DNA of 64,000 bases from Leisingera sp. S132 (GCF_025144465.1 NZ_CP083553.1:2230001-2294000); one strand, 5' to 3'; counted from the stretch's first letter, positions 8,040-19,004 are shown. A program made the numbers and translations. Notes: generated by a model from the sequence alone, not told the origin.

Positions 8040-8528
8040 ATGACAAACAAACGATGGACGGAGGCCGGAGAGGCGGTGACAGCGCTTATCCTGGATGTGT
8101 TTCGGCTGAATGGCCGGTTGCAACTTGCTGGTGATCGGCTGGTGGCCGAACTTGGGTTGACCAGCGCGCGCTGGCAGATCCTTGGTGCCATCGCCTATGC
8201 CGATAGCCCGGAGTCTGTCGCGTGGCATGCGCGCACGATGGGCGTTCACCGACAAGGAGTTCAGCGCATCGTCAATGAGATGGAAAAAGAAGGTATCTTA
8301 GAATTCCAGCCAAACCCGCATCACAAGCGTGCGCAACTTGTTGTGCTCACTCCAAAGGGCCAAAAATTGTTCGACGCTGCGATCGCGCTGCAGGTCCCGT
8401 GGGTGAATGACCTGTCCGAAGGTCTATCGTCAAAAGACATCGCGACAACACAAGAAATCATCAGTCTCCTGAAAAAGCGCCTTGAAGCAAGCTCGACCTC
8501 ACAAGGCGAGCGCCCCAACCAAAGCTGA
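8040..8528 (+). CDS. MarR family transcriptional regulator
   Basis: 162 aa winged-helix protein of normal MarR length. The helical dimer region is at both ends, the recognition region reads ESVAWHARTMGVHRQGVQRIVNEMEKEGIL, and the wing reads NPHHKRAQLVVLTPKG, with the conserved basic residues that contact the minor groove. It is divergent from the ABM/membrane-protein pair and flanked by two palindromes sharing TGACA half-sites, the usual arrangement for a repressor released by a phenolic, quinone or oxidant ligand. The ATG at 8040 has no strong ribosome site; the alternatives at 8013 and 7947 overlap operator sequence. There are no cysteines in the winged helix, so ligand rather than thiol sensing is more likely. 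Confidence 0.88.
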   Translation: MTNKRWTEAGEAVTALILDVFRLNGRLQLAGDRLVAELGLTSARWQILGAIAYADSPESVAWHARTMGVHRQGVQRIVNEMEKEGILEFQPNPHHKRAQLVVLTPKGQKLFDAAIALQVPWVNDLSEGLSSKDIATTQEIISLLKKRLEASSTSQGERPNQS

Positions 8529-8617
8529 CTTTCAATCGAGCCGCAGCATCGGTCAGTCTGGGCTCACAGCTGCCGTTTCCGCTTCAGCAGCATTGCCGTT
8601 GCGGCAGCCCCTTCCCC

Positions 8618-9628
8618 TCACCCCGCCTCAATATCCAGCGTCACCGGAAAATGGTCGGAGGCATCCAGCAGCGCCTGGCGCATCTCTGCATCGGCGTAGC
8701 ATTCGCCGTCCTCGAACGGGTGCCAGATGCGCCACTGGGGGCGCAGGCCCATCAGGCTTTGCGAGATCATCACGTAATCCAGCAGCGCCCGGGTGAAGCG
8801 CTTGGTTTCCGCATTGTAGAACCGCGACGTGCTGGGCGGGATCGCAGGGCGCGGCTGCAGCAGGCTCTGGGCGTGGGGGTCGTGCAGCAGAGTGCCCATC
8901 ACGATCTCCACCGAGGACTGGCCGAACAGCTGTTCGTACTGGTCGAGGCCGGGGCCGTCGTTGAGGTCGCCCAGCACCACAACATGCTCGCCTGCCGCCA
9001 CATGCTCCGCGACCCGGCGGTGCAGCCAGATCGCCTGTGCCAGCTGCTTGCGGCGGTTGGCGATGGCGGCGGCGGTGATCTCAGCCTCGGTTCTGGCCCC
9101 GTGCGGCGCCTTGGATTTCAGATGCGCACCGATCAGCCGCAGCGCCATCCCCTGTGTGTCCGGGCCGCCCCTGGTGGTGACGGCCAACTCCAGCGGCGGT
9201 TTGGAGAACGCCACCTGATCCAGCCGCTCATCCACGTCGAGGTCGATCTCGAACACCCCGTCAAACCGCGGTGCGGCAGGGCTGGAGCGGGCGTCATGCA
9301 CTGCGTCCAGCACATCCGGGTCATAGAGCAGCGCGATTTCCTGATGGGTGTCGTTCGGGAAGCCGCTGACCGCCTCGCGCGCGCGCAGCCCTGCCTCAGC
9401 GGCGAAGTTTTCCAGGGCCCGGGTGGTGCGCTGGCTGCGGCCGGTGTTGGGCGCCTCGACCACCATGATGGCATCGGCATCGATGCGGCGCAGCACGTGG
9501 GAGATGGCGCGGCCCTGGGTGTAGCGGTCAACGCCGTGCACGCCCGAAGGCTTGGCATCCAGCATCAGCCTGTCGTTCTTGTCGAACAGATAGGCAAACC
9601 ACTCGATATTATAGGTGGCCAGCCGCAT
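8618..9628 (-). CDS. endonuclease/exonuclease/phosphatase (EEP) family protein
   Basis: 336 aa. EEP signatures appear in order: TYNIEWF at residues 5-11, VVEAPN with catalytic Glu58, LIGAHLKSK, VVLGDLNDGP, and a C-terminal SDHFPV (about 324-329) with the catalytic Asp-His pair. The fold hydrolyses phosphodiester bonds in DNA, RNA, lipids or sugar phosphates; there is no signal peptide, so it is probably cytoplasmic. Its start lies 20 bp inside the end of the DjlA-like gene, so it is the last gene of a minus-strand run. The fold is certain, the substrate unknown. Confidence 0.85.
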   Translation of the reverse strand: MRLATYNIEWFAYLFDKNDRLMLDAKPSGVHGVDRYTQGRAISHVLRRIDADAIMVVEAPNTGRSQRTTRALENFAAEAGLRAREAVSGFPNDTHQEIALLYDPDVLDAVHDARSSPAAPRFDGVFEIDLDVDERLDQVAFSKPPLELAVTTRGGPDTQGMALRLIGAHLKSKAPHGARTEAEITAAAIANRRKQLAQAIWLHRRVAEHVAAGEHVVVLGDLNDGPGLDQYEQLFGQSSVEIVMGTLLHDPHAQSLLQPRPAIPPSTSRFYNAETKRFTRALLDYVMISQSLMGLRPQWRIWHPFEDGECYADAEMRQALLDASDHFPVTLDIEAG

Positions 9629-10307
9629 TGCCGCCGCATCCGCTGATCTCGTCCCAGGCGCGGTTGATGTCGATCATCCGCTTTTCCGCCAGCCGCACCG
9701 CCTCCTCCGGCACCCCGCGGGCGATCATCGCGTCCGGGTGGGTGTCGCGCACCAGCTTGCGCCAGTGCTTGCGGATCTCGTCACGGGTCATCTCAGGGGA
9801 GACCCCCAGCACCGTATAGGGGTCCTTGGGCGCATCCGGCACGAAGCGCGCGCGCAGCGCCTGGAACTGCTGCGGGGTCTGGCCGAAGATGCGGCTCACC
9901 TCCTCCAGGAACTCGTTTTCGCCGGGATGGTAGAACCCGTCCGCCATGGCGATATGAAACAGCCCCTCCATCAGGTCGCAGAGCGTGGTGGGGTCGTTGG
10001 CGAACATGCTGTGGATGCGGCGGGCGTATTCCTGGTAGCCCGCCACGTCAGTGCGCGCCATGTTGAAGACGCGGGCGGCGCCGGCCTCATCATCGCGGGC
10101 GATCTGGAACACCTCGCGGAAGGCGGTGACCTCGTCGCGGGTGACCTGGCCGTCGGCCTTGGCCATCTTGGCGCCAAGCGCAATGACGGCGATGGCAAAG
10201 GCCACGGTGCGCTCGGGCGGGGCGCGCAGCTTGTCAAAGACGTCGGTCAGGCTTTCACCTGCGGCAAGCGCGGCAAGCGCGTCGGATATGCGGGTCCAGA
10301 GAGACAT
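9609..10307 (-). CDS. djlA: DjlA-like co-chaperone (TerB-like domain plus J domain)
   Basis: 232 aa. Residues about 20-150 form a TerB/tellurite-resistance-like helical domain (FAIAVIALGAKMAKADGQVTRDEVTAFREVF). Residues about 165-220 form a J domain (DPYTVLGVSPEMTRDEIRKHWRKLVRDTHPD), with the essential HPD at 190-192, which stimulates the ATPase of DnaK. E. coli DjlA has an N-terminal membrane anchor; this one shows none, so it is probably a soluble version, as is common in alphaproteobacteria. It overlaps the EEP gene by 20 bp and lies 9 bp after the GNAT gene, in one operon. Confidence 0.88.
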   Translation of the reverse strand: MSLWTRISDALAALAAGESLTDVFDKLRAPPERTVAFAIAVIALGAKMAKADGQVTRDEVTAFREVFQIARDDEAGAARVFNMARTDVAGYQEYARRIHSMFANDPTTLCDLMEGLFHIAMADGFYHPGENEFLEEVSRIFGQTPQQFQALRARFVPDAPKDPYTVLGVSPEMTRDEIRKHWRKLVRDTHPDAMIARGVPEEAVRLAEKRMIDINRAWDEISGCGGNAAGHL

Positions 10308-10316
10308 GGGATGAGC

Positions 10317-10838
10317 CTATCCGGGTTTGGCGGCACTGTCAGGGGCGGGAATACCCGGCGTCAGGATTTTCTGCATGAAAACAGTGTCGAGCCAGAGGCC
10401 GTTCTTGCAGCCCAGCTCCGGCATCCGGGCGGTTTCCACGTAGCCGAGGGCGGCGTGAAAGGCGATGGCAGCGGGGTTGGCGCTGCTGACGCTGGCGATC
10501 AGGACGTGGATCTGCGCTTCCTTGGCCTTTTTCTCCAGCATCTGCATCAGGCGGCGGCCGGCGCCCTGCCCTTGCGCCGCGGGCAGCAGGTGGATGGTGT
10601 GCTCAGCCGTGAAGCGGTAGCCGGGGCCAGGGCGGAACGGAAAGAAATGCGCGTGGCCGAGGATTTCGCCGTCCTGCTCCGCCACCAGATAGGCGCCGTT
10701 GCTGGCTGCAATTTGCCGGCGCACCTGCTCCGGCGTCTTTTCAATGGTGTTGAAGGTCGCCAGGGTGTCGCGGATCACCCAGTTGGCGATGGCGCAAACG
10801 GCTTCGGCATCAGCGGCGGTTGCCGAACGGATAATCAT
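10317..10838 (-). CDS. GNAT N-acetyltransferase, phosphinothricin/methionine-sulfoximine type
   Basis: 173 aa. It begins MIIRSATAADAEAVCAIANWVI and contains the acetyl-CoA-binding motif A (LLPAAQGQGAGRRLMQMLE) and the SSANPAAIAFHAALGYVETARM segment typical of the Pat/Bar/MnaT group, which acetylates phosphinothricin, methionine sulfoximine or related amino acids. The last residues of the frame suggest a slightly long C-terminal tail. Its ATG overlaps the stop of the upstream VOC gene by 4 bp (ATGA), giving translational coupling, and the DjlA-like gene follows after 9 bp. Confidence 0.83.
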   Translation of the reverse strand: MIIRSATAADAEAVCAIANWVIRDTLATFNTIEKTPEQVRRQIAASNGAYLVAEQDGEILGHAHFFPFRPGPGYRFTAEHTIHLLPAAQGQGAGRRLMQMLEKKAKEAQIHVLIASVSSANPAAIAFHAALGYVETARMPELGCKNGLWLDTVFMQKILTPGIPAPDSAAKPG

Positions 10839-11443
10839 CTGAGCACCCGTCGCCCGTGCGGCGTCTCGAACTCCGCCATCATAGCGGGCGCGCCCGGCTC
10901 CACCGCGATGCGCGGGTCGCTGATGATGCGGTCCAGTGCGGCTTGCAACGCTGCGGCTTCCGGGTGGCTGAGGATCAGGCGGCTGAGACGGCAGCCCGAT
11001 TGCGGCAGCCTGCCTGCGGGCGGCTCCCCCTGCCATTGCAGGACCGCGGGGAAGATGTTGTCGAACGGCAAAAACCCGTCGTCAGGCACCGTCATCAGCC
11101 AGCTGAGGTCTCCCCGCTGCATCGCCACGTGGCGCTGCGCATGGGGCGGCAGCAGCGGTTTCTCTGCCTCAAGGTTGCCGCTTCGCAGGATCCAGTTGTT
11201 CAGCCGTGCGGGGCCTTCGAAACGGTCAAGGTTGAACCAGCGCGGCTGCTCTTCCGGCTCGCTGTCCGGGTCGATGGCGATGGCTTCAAGGTACAGCCCG
11301 TCCCCCAGCCCGATCAGCCGGTTATGGGTCCCATAGCGGGCATGGGCGCCGCCGGGGCCGAGGGGGATGCCCAGAGCGTCCTCTGTATGGGCAACGGCCT
11401 CATCCAGAGTTCCGCCGGCCACTGCCAGATGGTCGAGTATCAT
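10835..11443 (-). CDS. glyoxalase-like (VOC superfamily) protein
   Basis: 202 aa. The start MILDHLAVAGGTLDEAVAHTEDALGI and the later HARYGTHNRLIGLGDGLYLEAIAID match the Glyoxalase_3-like group: a vicinal-oxygen-chelate fold whose first metal ligand is the His of LDHL, with the Glu of YLEAI on the adjacent strand. The reaction is unknown. ATG at 11443 was chosen because the family N-terminus starts there; the frame continues upstream without family-like sequence. The stop overlaps the GNAT start by 4 bp. Confidence 0.8.
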   Translation of the reverse strand: MILDHLAVAGGTLDEAVAHTEDALGIPLGPGGAHARYGTHNRLIGLGDGLYLEAIAIDPDSEPEEQPRWFNLDRFEGPARLNNWILRSGNLEAEKPLLPPHAQRHVAMQRGDLSWLMTVPDDGFLPFDNIFPAVLQWQGEPPAGRLPQSGCRLSRLILSHPEAAALQAALDRIISDPRIAVEPGAPAMMAEFETPHGRRVLR

Positions 11444-11528
11444 ATGTGCCCTCCCCTTTTGCGGCCTGAGACTAGCGGCGCTGCGGCGGGGTGCAAGGCG
11501 GGAATTGCGGGTGGCTTCCACCGGTTGT

Positions 11529-12017
11529 CTAAACCCAGACCGCCAGCGCCCAGATCCCGGCAATCACCGTCGGGTAAAACGTCCCGGCAAAGCCCAGCCC
11601 GCGGAGCGGCGGCGACAGGTGGTAGCCGGCCCAGAACAACAGCCGCATGAAGGCGAAAGAGAGGCCAAGGGCAATCGCTACTGCACCGCCCAGGGTGACA
11701 GCAGCAACCGGCCAGATGGCCAGCGCCAGCACCAGCTGCTCTACGGTGTTGGTGAGCACCCGCTGGTCGATCTCTGCCGCGGAGCCGGGTATGAAGGGCT
11801 CCCCGTCGATGATGGCGTCATCGAAAAACCGCCTCTGCGCCAGGCGGCCGATGAGCAGCGCCAGCACCAGACCGGGTGCAAGGAAGGCGCCGGGCAAAGC
11901 GATGGGGGCCGGGAGATAGGGCAGGCCCAGCCATCGCGGCAGGCCAACAATCAGCACGCCCCAGAGGGCGCCGAGGGCCATGCCGGTGAGGATCTGAGGG
12001 CGTTTGGAGCGCAGCAT
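11529..12017 (-). CDS. MAPEG family membrane protein
   Basis: 162 aa with four hydrophobic segments: MALGALWGVLIVGLP, GAFLAPGLVLALLIGRL, VLALAIWPVAAVTLGGAVAIALGLSFAF and GTFYPTVIAGIWALAVW. The middle reads IDQRVLTNTVEQLVLALA, the NxxE-type helix typical of the MAPEG (membrane-associated eicosanoid/glutathione metabolism) family. Bacterial members are trimeric inner-membrane proteins, often of unknown substrate. Start uncertain: ATG 12017 or TTG 12029. It lies 85 bp upstream of the VOC gene on the same strand and could be the first gene of that run. Confidence 0.75.
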   Translation of the reverse strand: MLRSKRPQILTGMALGALWGVLIVGLPRWLGLPYLPAPIALPGAFLAPGLVLALLIGRLAQRRFFDDAIIDGEPFIPGSAAEIDQRVLTNTVEQLVLALAIWPVAAVTLGGAVAIALGLSFAFMRLLFWAGYHLSPPLRGLGFAGTFYPTVIAGIWALAVWV

Positions 12018-12170
12018 GGCGCCACTCAACCACCGCCGCGCAGATTTGCCAAGGCATGGCGCCGCCGCCCCGGCGAAAAGCCGCGGCTGGCAGCATCAAG
12101 CCTCTGAAAAACAGGATCTCCCGCCCGGCGGCGGCTTGTGCCTTTGGCACATCCGCGCCCGTTGGGCGCA

Positions 12171-12300
12171 GCATCGCACGCCATCCGGCGTGCGATGCAG
12201 GCAGCCCGCCCCATCGGGGCGGGCTGCCGGACCCAAAGCCGCCAAGGGGGCGGCCCGAAGGGCGGGTCCCTGCGGGAGCGGGAGAGCCTCCCTGCCCCGC
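12171..12300. repeat. composite GC-rich intergenic repeat, copy 1 (two hairpins plus tail)
   Basis: Two consecutive perfect hairpins occupy 12171-12198 (arms GCATCGCACGCC / GGCGTGCGATGC) and 12200-12228 (arms GGCAGCCCGCCCC / GGGGCGGGCTGCC). They are followed by CCCAAAGCCGCCAAGG and a CTGCGGGAGCGGGA-type tail at 12270-12300. The same two tail motifs recur at 61283-61356, and the second recurs at 16570-16600. Lying just after the MutA stop (minus strand), it may also end that transcript. The rest of 12018-12316 shows no coding sequence. Confidence 0.6.
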
Positions 12301-12316
12301 AAGGCCCGTTATTTGC

Positions 12317-14446
<2,130 letters not shown>

Positions 14447-15521
14447 CAGGTCTTCCTCTTGTCAGTGCGATACGGGGCGGGTTCGTGCCCGCCGCCTGTT
14501 TATCCGGGTCTTGTGCCAGCGCAGCGAGGCCGTCCGCCCCGCCCGCAAGCCACATCATGTCGTCGGCATAGGCCTCGCGCAGGGCAGCGGTCTGCGCGTC
14601 GCTGAAGGGGCGCCAGCGGCCTGTCCCTTCGGGCAGGTCTGCTGCCGCTGCGGGCGGCAGGCTGGCGCGCAGGTCCTGCAGGCAAAGCGAGGCGTTGAGG
14701 CGCACCCGCGCGTGGGCGCGCGGCGCCTTGATGCCGGTGAGAGCCGTCAGCGCGGCCTCCGGCCGCGTGCCGAAGGTCTCAAACGGCAGCACATGCAGGT
14801 TCACGCCCGGCATGGCCGCGGCAATGTCGGTGATCACGTCGCGCCAGCTGCGCGCCGAACAGGCGAGCCGGTCGAGGCTGGCGGCAGCCGGCATCTTGTG
14901 CCCGCGCGCCACCGCAAAGGCGAGGCCGGAGGTCCAGTAGCTGTCGAGGCTGCGGATCGAGAGCGCCACATCCGTCACGGCGCCGCCGAAGGCCTGCGCA
15001 TAACGCGCCATGCGTTCGCCGACGCCGCCGTAGAGGTCGCCGACCCGCAGGTTCTGGCGCACCGCGCCGATCATGTTTTCCTCGCTCACCAGCAGCTGAT
15101 TGATGCCGCGTTCGCGGCAGCCCGCCAGGCGGATCTGCAGCCTGCCTTGCGCACGCTGCACCAGATCGCGGCCGGTCACCTGCGCCGGGCCCGGCTGGAT
15201 GCCATGGAACAGCCCCTTGCGTGTCCGGTACGGCCCCCAGAAGCCGATGCCCTGCTGGTTCAGGCCGAGCACGTTCTGGCGCATGTATTCCTGGAACGAT
15301 GTGGTGGCGCAGCGGTGGGCGCCGGTGTGCAGGATGACTTTCATAGCGTTACGGGGCCTCTGATGGAGGGCCGCAGGCCGCAGCCCGGTCAAGGGGAATG
15401 GCACGATCATGGCCGGCAACCCCTCATTATCCCGTTAACGAAGATGTTTTTTGTCCAAGTGGCGGTTTTCACAGTCGCATTTGCTGCCGGCGCACATATA
15501 TTCAACACAACAGGAGAGATC

Positions 15522-15956
15522 ATGAGAGCAATCCTAAGCGTTGTTTTGGCAGGTTTCCTGCCGCTGGCGGCTGCGGCGGCGGATGGCACTGCGGCCGATT
15601 TGATCCAGCCCGGGTATGATGTGGAGCTGGAGGAATTCCAGTGGACGCACCGCCCGGTGGTGGTGTTTGCCGACAGCCCCGAAGACCCGCGGTTCCATGA
15701 GCAGATGGAGCGGCTGATGGAGGGTATCGAGGCACTGAAGACGCGTGATGTGGTGGTGCTGACCGATACCGATCCGGCCGCCAAGTCCGCCCTGCGCAAG
15801 AAGCTGCGGCCGCGCGGGTTCATGCTGGTGCTGGTGGGCAAGGACGGCGGCGTCAAGCTGAGAAAGCCGCACCCCTGGACGGTGCGCGAATTGTCCCGCA
15901 CCATCGACAAGTTCCCCGAGCGTTTGCGCGAAGTCGAGGAGCGGCGCGGCGGGTGA
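15522..15956 (+). CDS. DUF4174-type exported protein
   Basis: 144 aa with a signal peptide (MRAILSVVLAGFLPLAAAAADG). The mature region VELEEFQWTHRPVVVFADSPEDPRFHEQMERLMEG...RDVVVLTDTDPAAKSALRKKLRPRGFMLVLVGKDGGVKLRKPHPW matches DUF4174, a thioredoxin-like periplasmic domain without the CxxC. The family keeps the KLRPRGFMLVLVGKDGGVKLR pattern. AGGAGAG lies 5 nt before the ATG. It faces the other way from its neighbours and so is transcribed alone; its 3' end is convergent with the lipoprotein gene at 15976. Confidence 0.8.
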   Translation: MRAILSVVLAGFLPLAAAAADGTAADLIQPGYDVELEEFQWTHRPVVVFADSPEDPRFHEQMERLMEGIEALKTRDVVVLTDTDPAAKSALRKKLRPRGFMLVLVGKDGGVKLRKPHPWTVRELSRTIDKFPERLREVEERRGG

Positions 15957-15975
15957 GCCCGCCCGGCGCCGCAAA

Positions 15976-16479
15976 TCAGCCGTTGCCGCGGACGTAGATC
16001 AGCGCCATTGCCTGCTTGTCCAGCACCACCATCGCGCCGGTTTCCGGCACGAACACCAGGCTGGAGCCCGGATTGCGGATCGCCTGGTAATAGACGGATT
16101 TGACCAGATCGGTCATGCAGCCGACCCCCGCCAGCCCGGAATTCAGCACCCCCAGCCCCTGCGGCAGGTCGCGGGACATGATTTCCTCTGTCACCGTGTT
16201 GGGGGATTTGCCCGCCACCGCAAACATCACCGGCTTGCCGGTCTCCAGCATTTTCATGCCGGTGTTGAGAGAGCGGGCGCGGTCCACCAGCGAGGTGATG
16301 CGGGGATTTTCCGCGGTGTGGAACACCGCTGCGGTGCAGCTCATCGAACTTTGAAAGAAGAACGTCTCCCCCAGCTCCACCCAGGCGGAAAGCTGGGCGC
16401 GCAAGGCCTCTTCCTTGTCCAGCGCGCAGCCGGACAGGACGGCCAGAGCGGTCAAAAGACAGGTCAGGAGTCGGATCAT
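15976..16479 (-). CDS. lipoprotein, function unknown
   Basis: 167 aa. The N-terminus MIRLLTCLLTALAVLSGC is a lipoprotein signal with lipobox LSGC. The mature part is rich in short conserved-looking blocks (GETFFFQSSMSCTAAVFHTAENPRI, ETGAMVVLDKQAMALIYVRGNG), with two further Cys that could pair in the periplasm. ATG at 16479 puts the signal at the terminus; a longer frame starts seven codons upstream. It follows pccA on the same strand, separated by the hairpin element at 16557-16619. I know it only as a roseobacter hypothetical. Confidence 0.72.
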   Translation of the reverse strand: MIRLLTCLLTALAVLSGCALDKEEALRAQLSAWVELGETFFFQSSMSCTAAVFHTAENPRITSLVDRARSLNTGMKMLETGKPVMFAVAGKSPNTVTEEIMSRDLPQGLGVLNSGLAGVGCMTDLVKSVYYQAIRNPGSSLVFVPETGAMVVLDKQAMALIYVRGNG

Positions 16480-16556
16480 GCGGCACCTTGGGGTCGTCAA
16501 ACGGCGTCAGTGTCGCAGAAAAAACTGAAGATTTGGTGCATGGCACCAGGCGGTGC

Positions 16557-16619
16557 GGGGCAGGCACGGCTGCGGGGGCGGGAAAACCCGCCTGCCCGCG
16601 TGCATATGTGCCTGCCCCA
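16557..16619. repeat. GC-rich cruciform element between pccA and the lipoprotein gene (copy 2 tail)
   Basis: Outer arms GGGGCAGGCAC and GTGCCTGCCCC pair over an inner hairpin GGCGGG-AAAA-CCCGCC. The inner part, 16570-16600, starts CTGCGGGGGCGGGA, the same motif as in the tails at 12270 and 61324. It lies 8 bp after the pccA stop and may terminate or protect that transcript. Confidence 0.55.
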
Positions 16620-16626
16620 AGGTGCA

Positions 16627-18672
16627 TTATTCGAATTCCATGATCACATCGTCGACCGCCAGGCTGTCGCCCGCGGCAGCGTTGATCTTGGACACAACGC
16701 CCTTGCGCTCAGCGCGCAGGATGTTTTCCATCTTCATCGCCTCGACGGTGCAAAGTGCCTGGCCTTCCTGGACCTCCTGCCCCACTTCGACGTCGACCTT
16801 CACGATCAGGCCGGGCATCGGGCAGAGCAGCAGCTTGGAGGTATCGGGCGCGACCTTTTCCGGCATCAGCTGGGCCAGTTCGGCCTGGCGGGGCGTGCGC
16901 ACCTTGACGGCCAGGTCGGCGCCGCGGGAGCGGACGCGGAAGCCCTGGGTCACCTTGCCGACCTTCAGCACCAGGGTTTCGCCGTCCACGTTCAGGGTGG
17001 CCAGCTGGTCGCCCGGGGTCCAGTCAGAGGTCACCCGGTGGCTGCCGCCGCCGTCAAAGCTGACAGTAGCGCCGTCGCGGTCGGCGTCGATCACAACGCT
17101 GTAGGACTGGCCCTGCAAACTCACGACCCAATCGGTGCCGACCTTGCGCTCGTGGTTGTCCATCCGGCCCGACACGCGGGTGCGGCGAATTTCGGCAACC
17201 CGGTGCATCGCGGCGCAGGCAGCGGCGATCTTGCGCAGGTCGTCGCTGTGAAGTTCAACGCCTTCGAAGCCGTCGGGATACTGTTCCTCGATGAAGGCGG
17301 TGGTCATGGAGCCTTCGATAAAGATCGGGTGGTCCATCACTGCCGACAGGAACGGCAGGTTGTGGCCGATGCCCTCTACCTCGAAGCTGTCGAGCGCGGT
17401 GCGCATGGCGCCGATGGCATCCTCGCGGGTTGGTGCCCAGGTGCAGAGCTTGGCGATCATCGGGTCGTAGTACATAGAGATCTCGCCGCCCTCATAGACG
17501 CCGGTGTCATTGCGCACGGCGGTCTCGCCCGCGGGCGCATCGCCCTGCCATTTGCCGTTGATCAGCATCGGGCCTGCGGCGGTTTCCGCCGGCGGGCGGT
17601 AGCGGGTCAGACGGCCGATAGAGGGCAGGAAACCGCGATACGGGTCTTCGGCATAAAGACGGTTTTCGATCGCCCAGCCCGTGAGTTTCACATCCTCCTG
17701 GCGCAGCGGCAGCTCTGCGCCGTCCGCAACGCGGATCATCTGCTCCACCAGGTCGACACCTGTGATCAGCTCAGTCACCGGGTGCTCCACCTGCAGGCGG
17801 GTGTTCATTTCCAGGAAGTAGAAGTTCTTGTCGCCGTCGACGATGAATTCCACGGTGCCTGCCGAGGAATAGCCCACGGCCTTGGCCAGCGCCACCGCCT
17901 GCTCGCCCATCGCCTTGCGGGTCTCCTCGTCGAGGAACGGCGACGGCGCTTCTTCGACAACTTTCTGGTTGCGGCGCTGGATCGAGCATTCGCGCTCGCC
18001 CAGATAGATGCCGTTGCCGTGGGTGTCGCAGAGCACCTGGATTTCGATGTGGCGCGGCTGGGTCACGAATTTCTCGATGAAGATCCGGTCGTCGCCAAAG
18101 GAGTTCGCGGCCTCGTTCTTGGAAGACTGGAAGCCTTCGCGGGCCTCGCTGTCGTTCCAGGCGATCCGCATGCCCTTGCCGCCGCCGCCGGCGGAGGCCT
18201 TGATCATCACCGGGTAGCCGATCTCATTGGAGATCTTTACCGCCTCGTCAGCGTCGGCAATCAGGCCCATGTAGCCGGGCACGGTGGAAACGCCTGCTTC
18301 CTGGGCAATCTTCTTGGAGGTGATCTTGTCGCCCATCGCCTCGATCGCGCCTTTCGGGGGGCCGACAAAGGCGACGCCTTCGGCCTCGAGCGCCTCGGCG
18401 AACTTGGAGTTCTCGGACAGGAAGCCATAGCCGGGGTGCACGGCCTGGGCGCCGGTCTGGCGGATCGCCTCCATCACCTTGTCGATGACGATATAGGACT
18501 GGTTGGCGGGCGGCGGGCCGATGTGAACAGCCTCGTCGGCCATTTGCACATGCAGGGCCTGCTTGTCGGCGTCAGAGTAGATGGCAACGGTCTTGATACC
18601 CATCTTGCGCGCGGTTTTGATCACACGGCAGGCGATCTCGCCCCGGTTGGCGATCAGGATCTTATCAAACAT
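16627..18672 (-). CDS. pccA: propionyl-CoA carboxylase, biotin carboxylase/BCCP (alpha) subunit
   Basis: 681 aa. Biotin carboxylase domain about residues 1-450, with ATP-grasp glycine-rich loop KASAGGGGKGMRI and catalytic segment EMNTRLQVEHPVTE. A linker/BT domain follows, about 450-600, then a biotinyl carrier domain with EAMKM, the biotinylated Lys being residue 647. The enzyme carboxylates biotin with bicarbonate and ATP and, with PccB, makes methylmalonyl-CoA from propionyl-CoA. Start MFDKILIANRGEIACR at 18672 is the usual N-terminus. The hairpin at 18708-18744 separates it from the upstream lipoprotein gene, and I see no TTTGCAAA box in the 128 bp before it, so its promoter is unclear. 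Confidence 0.97.
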   Translation of the reverse strand: MFDKILIANRGEIACRVIKTARKMGIKTVAIYSDADKQALHVQMADEAVHIGPPPANQSYIVIDKVMEAIRQTGAQAVHPGYGFLSENSKFAEALEAEGVAFVGPPKGAIEAMGDKITSKKIAQEAGVSTVPGYMGLIADADEAVKISNEIGYPVMIKASAGGGGKGMRIAWNDSEAREGFQSSKNEAANSFGDDRIFIEKFVTQPRHIEIQVLCDTHGNGIYLGERECSIQRRNQKVVEEAPSPFLDEETRKAMGEQAVALAKAVGYSSAGTVEFIVDGDKNFYFLEMNTRLQVEHPVTELITGVDLVEQMIRVADGAELPLRQEDVKLTGWAIENRLYAEDPYRGFLPSIGRLTRYRPPAETAAGPMLINGKWQGDAPAGETAVRNDTGVYEGGEISMYYDPMIAKLCTWAPTREDAIGAMRTALDSFEVEGIGHNLPFLSAVMDHPIFIEGSMTTAFIEEQYPDGFEGVELHSDDLRKIAAACAAMHRVAEIRRTRVSGRMDNHERKVGTDWVVSLQGQSYSVVIDADRDGATVSFDGGGSHRVTSDWTPGDQLATLNVDGETLVLKVGKVTQGFRVRSRGADLAVKVRTPRQAELAQLMPEKVAPDTSKLLLCPMPGLIVKVDVEVGQEVQEGQALCTVEAMKMENILRAERKGVVSKINAAAGDSLAVDDVIMEFE

Positions 18673-18707
18673 AGGCAGTCCCTTGTTCCTTGGTCTTCCG
18701 GAATGCA

Positions 18708-18744
18708 AAACGCCGCGCCCGGGGAGAGCCCGGACGCGGCGTTT
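18708..18744 (-). terminator. hairpin between the 67-aa lipoprotein gene and pccA
   Basis: Perfect 10-bp arms AAACGCCGCG / CGCGGCGTTT enclose a further CCGGG-rich stem. On the minus strand it follows the lipoprotein stop by 56 bp and precedes the pccA start by 35 bp, so it probably terminates or attenuates. Confidence 0.65.
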
Positions 18745-18800
18745 GCGCGATGTCAGAAGCGGCCCGCGAGGGGCGGCTGTTCAGAGCGGCGGCAGGTGCG

Positions 18801-19004
18801 TCAGCACTTGCGCGGGTTTTGCTCGCAATAGATGAGGTTTGCGGCCACGCCGACAGCGGCGCCGGTGACCAGGTTGGCATCCAGCACGGCTGCGCCAAGC
18901 GCACCTGCGCCGCCGCCGTAGATGATGCGCTCGCCGGTGGTGTCGCCACAGGCCGCCACGAGGCCGCTGAGCGAGAGCGCCGCGATGAGAGATTTTGCCC
19001 GCAT
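18801..19004 (-). CDS. small lipoprotein with glycine-rich core
   Basis: 67 aa. MRAKSLIAALSLSGLVAAC is a lipoprotein signal with lipobox VAAC. The mature part DTTGERIIYGGGAGALGAAVLDANLVTGAAVGVAANLIYCEQNPRKC is a short glycine/alanine-rich hydrophobic stretch of the kind found in glycine-zipper outer-membrane lipoproteins, with two more Cys near the end. Small lipoproteins in this position between the pcc genes seem typical of the Rhodobacteraceae, but I know no function. Transcription probably ends at the hairpin 18708-18744. Confidence 0.8.
   Translation of the reverse strand: MRAKSLIAALSLSGLVAACGDTTGERIIYGGGAGALGAAVLDANLVTGAAVGVAANLIYCEQNPRKC

Noticed and set aside
16318-18831. 837-codon plus-strand open frame opposite pccA
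   Set aside because: It is the complement of a clear 681-aa biotin carboxylase; His/Arg/Gly-rich translation without domains. GC-rich codon bias makes such mirror frames common here.
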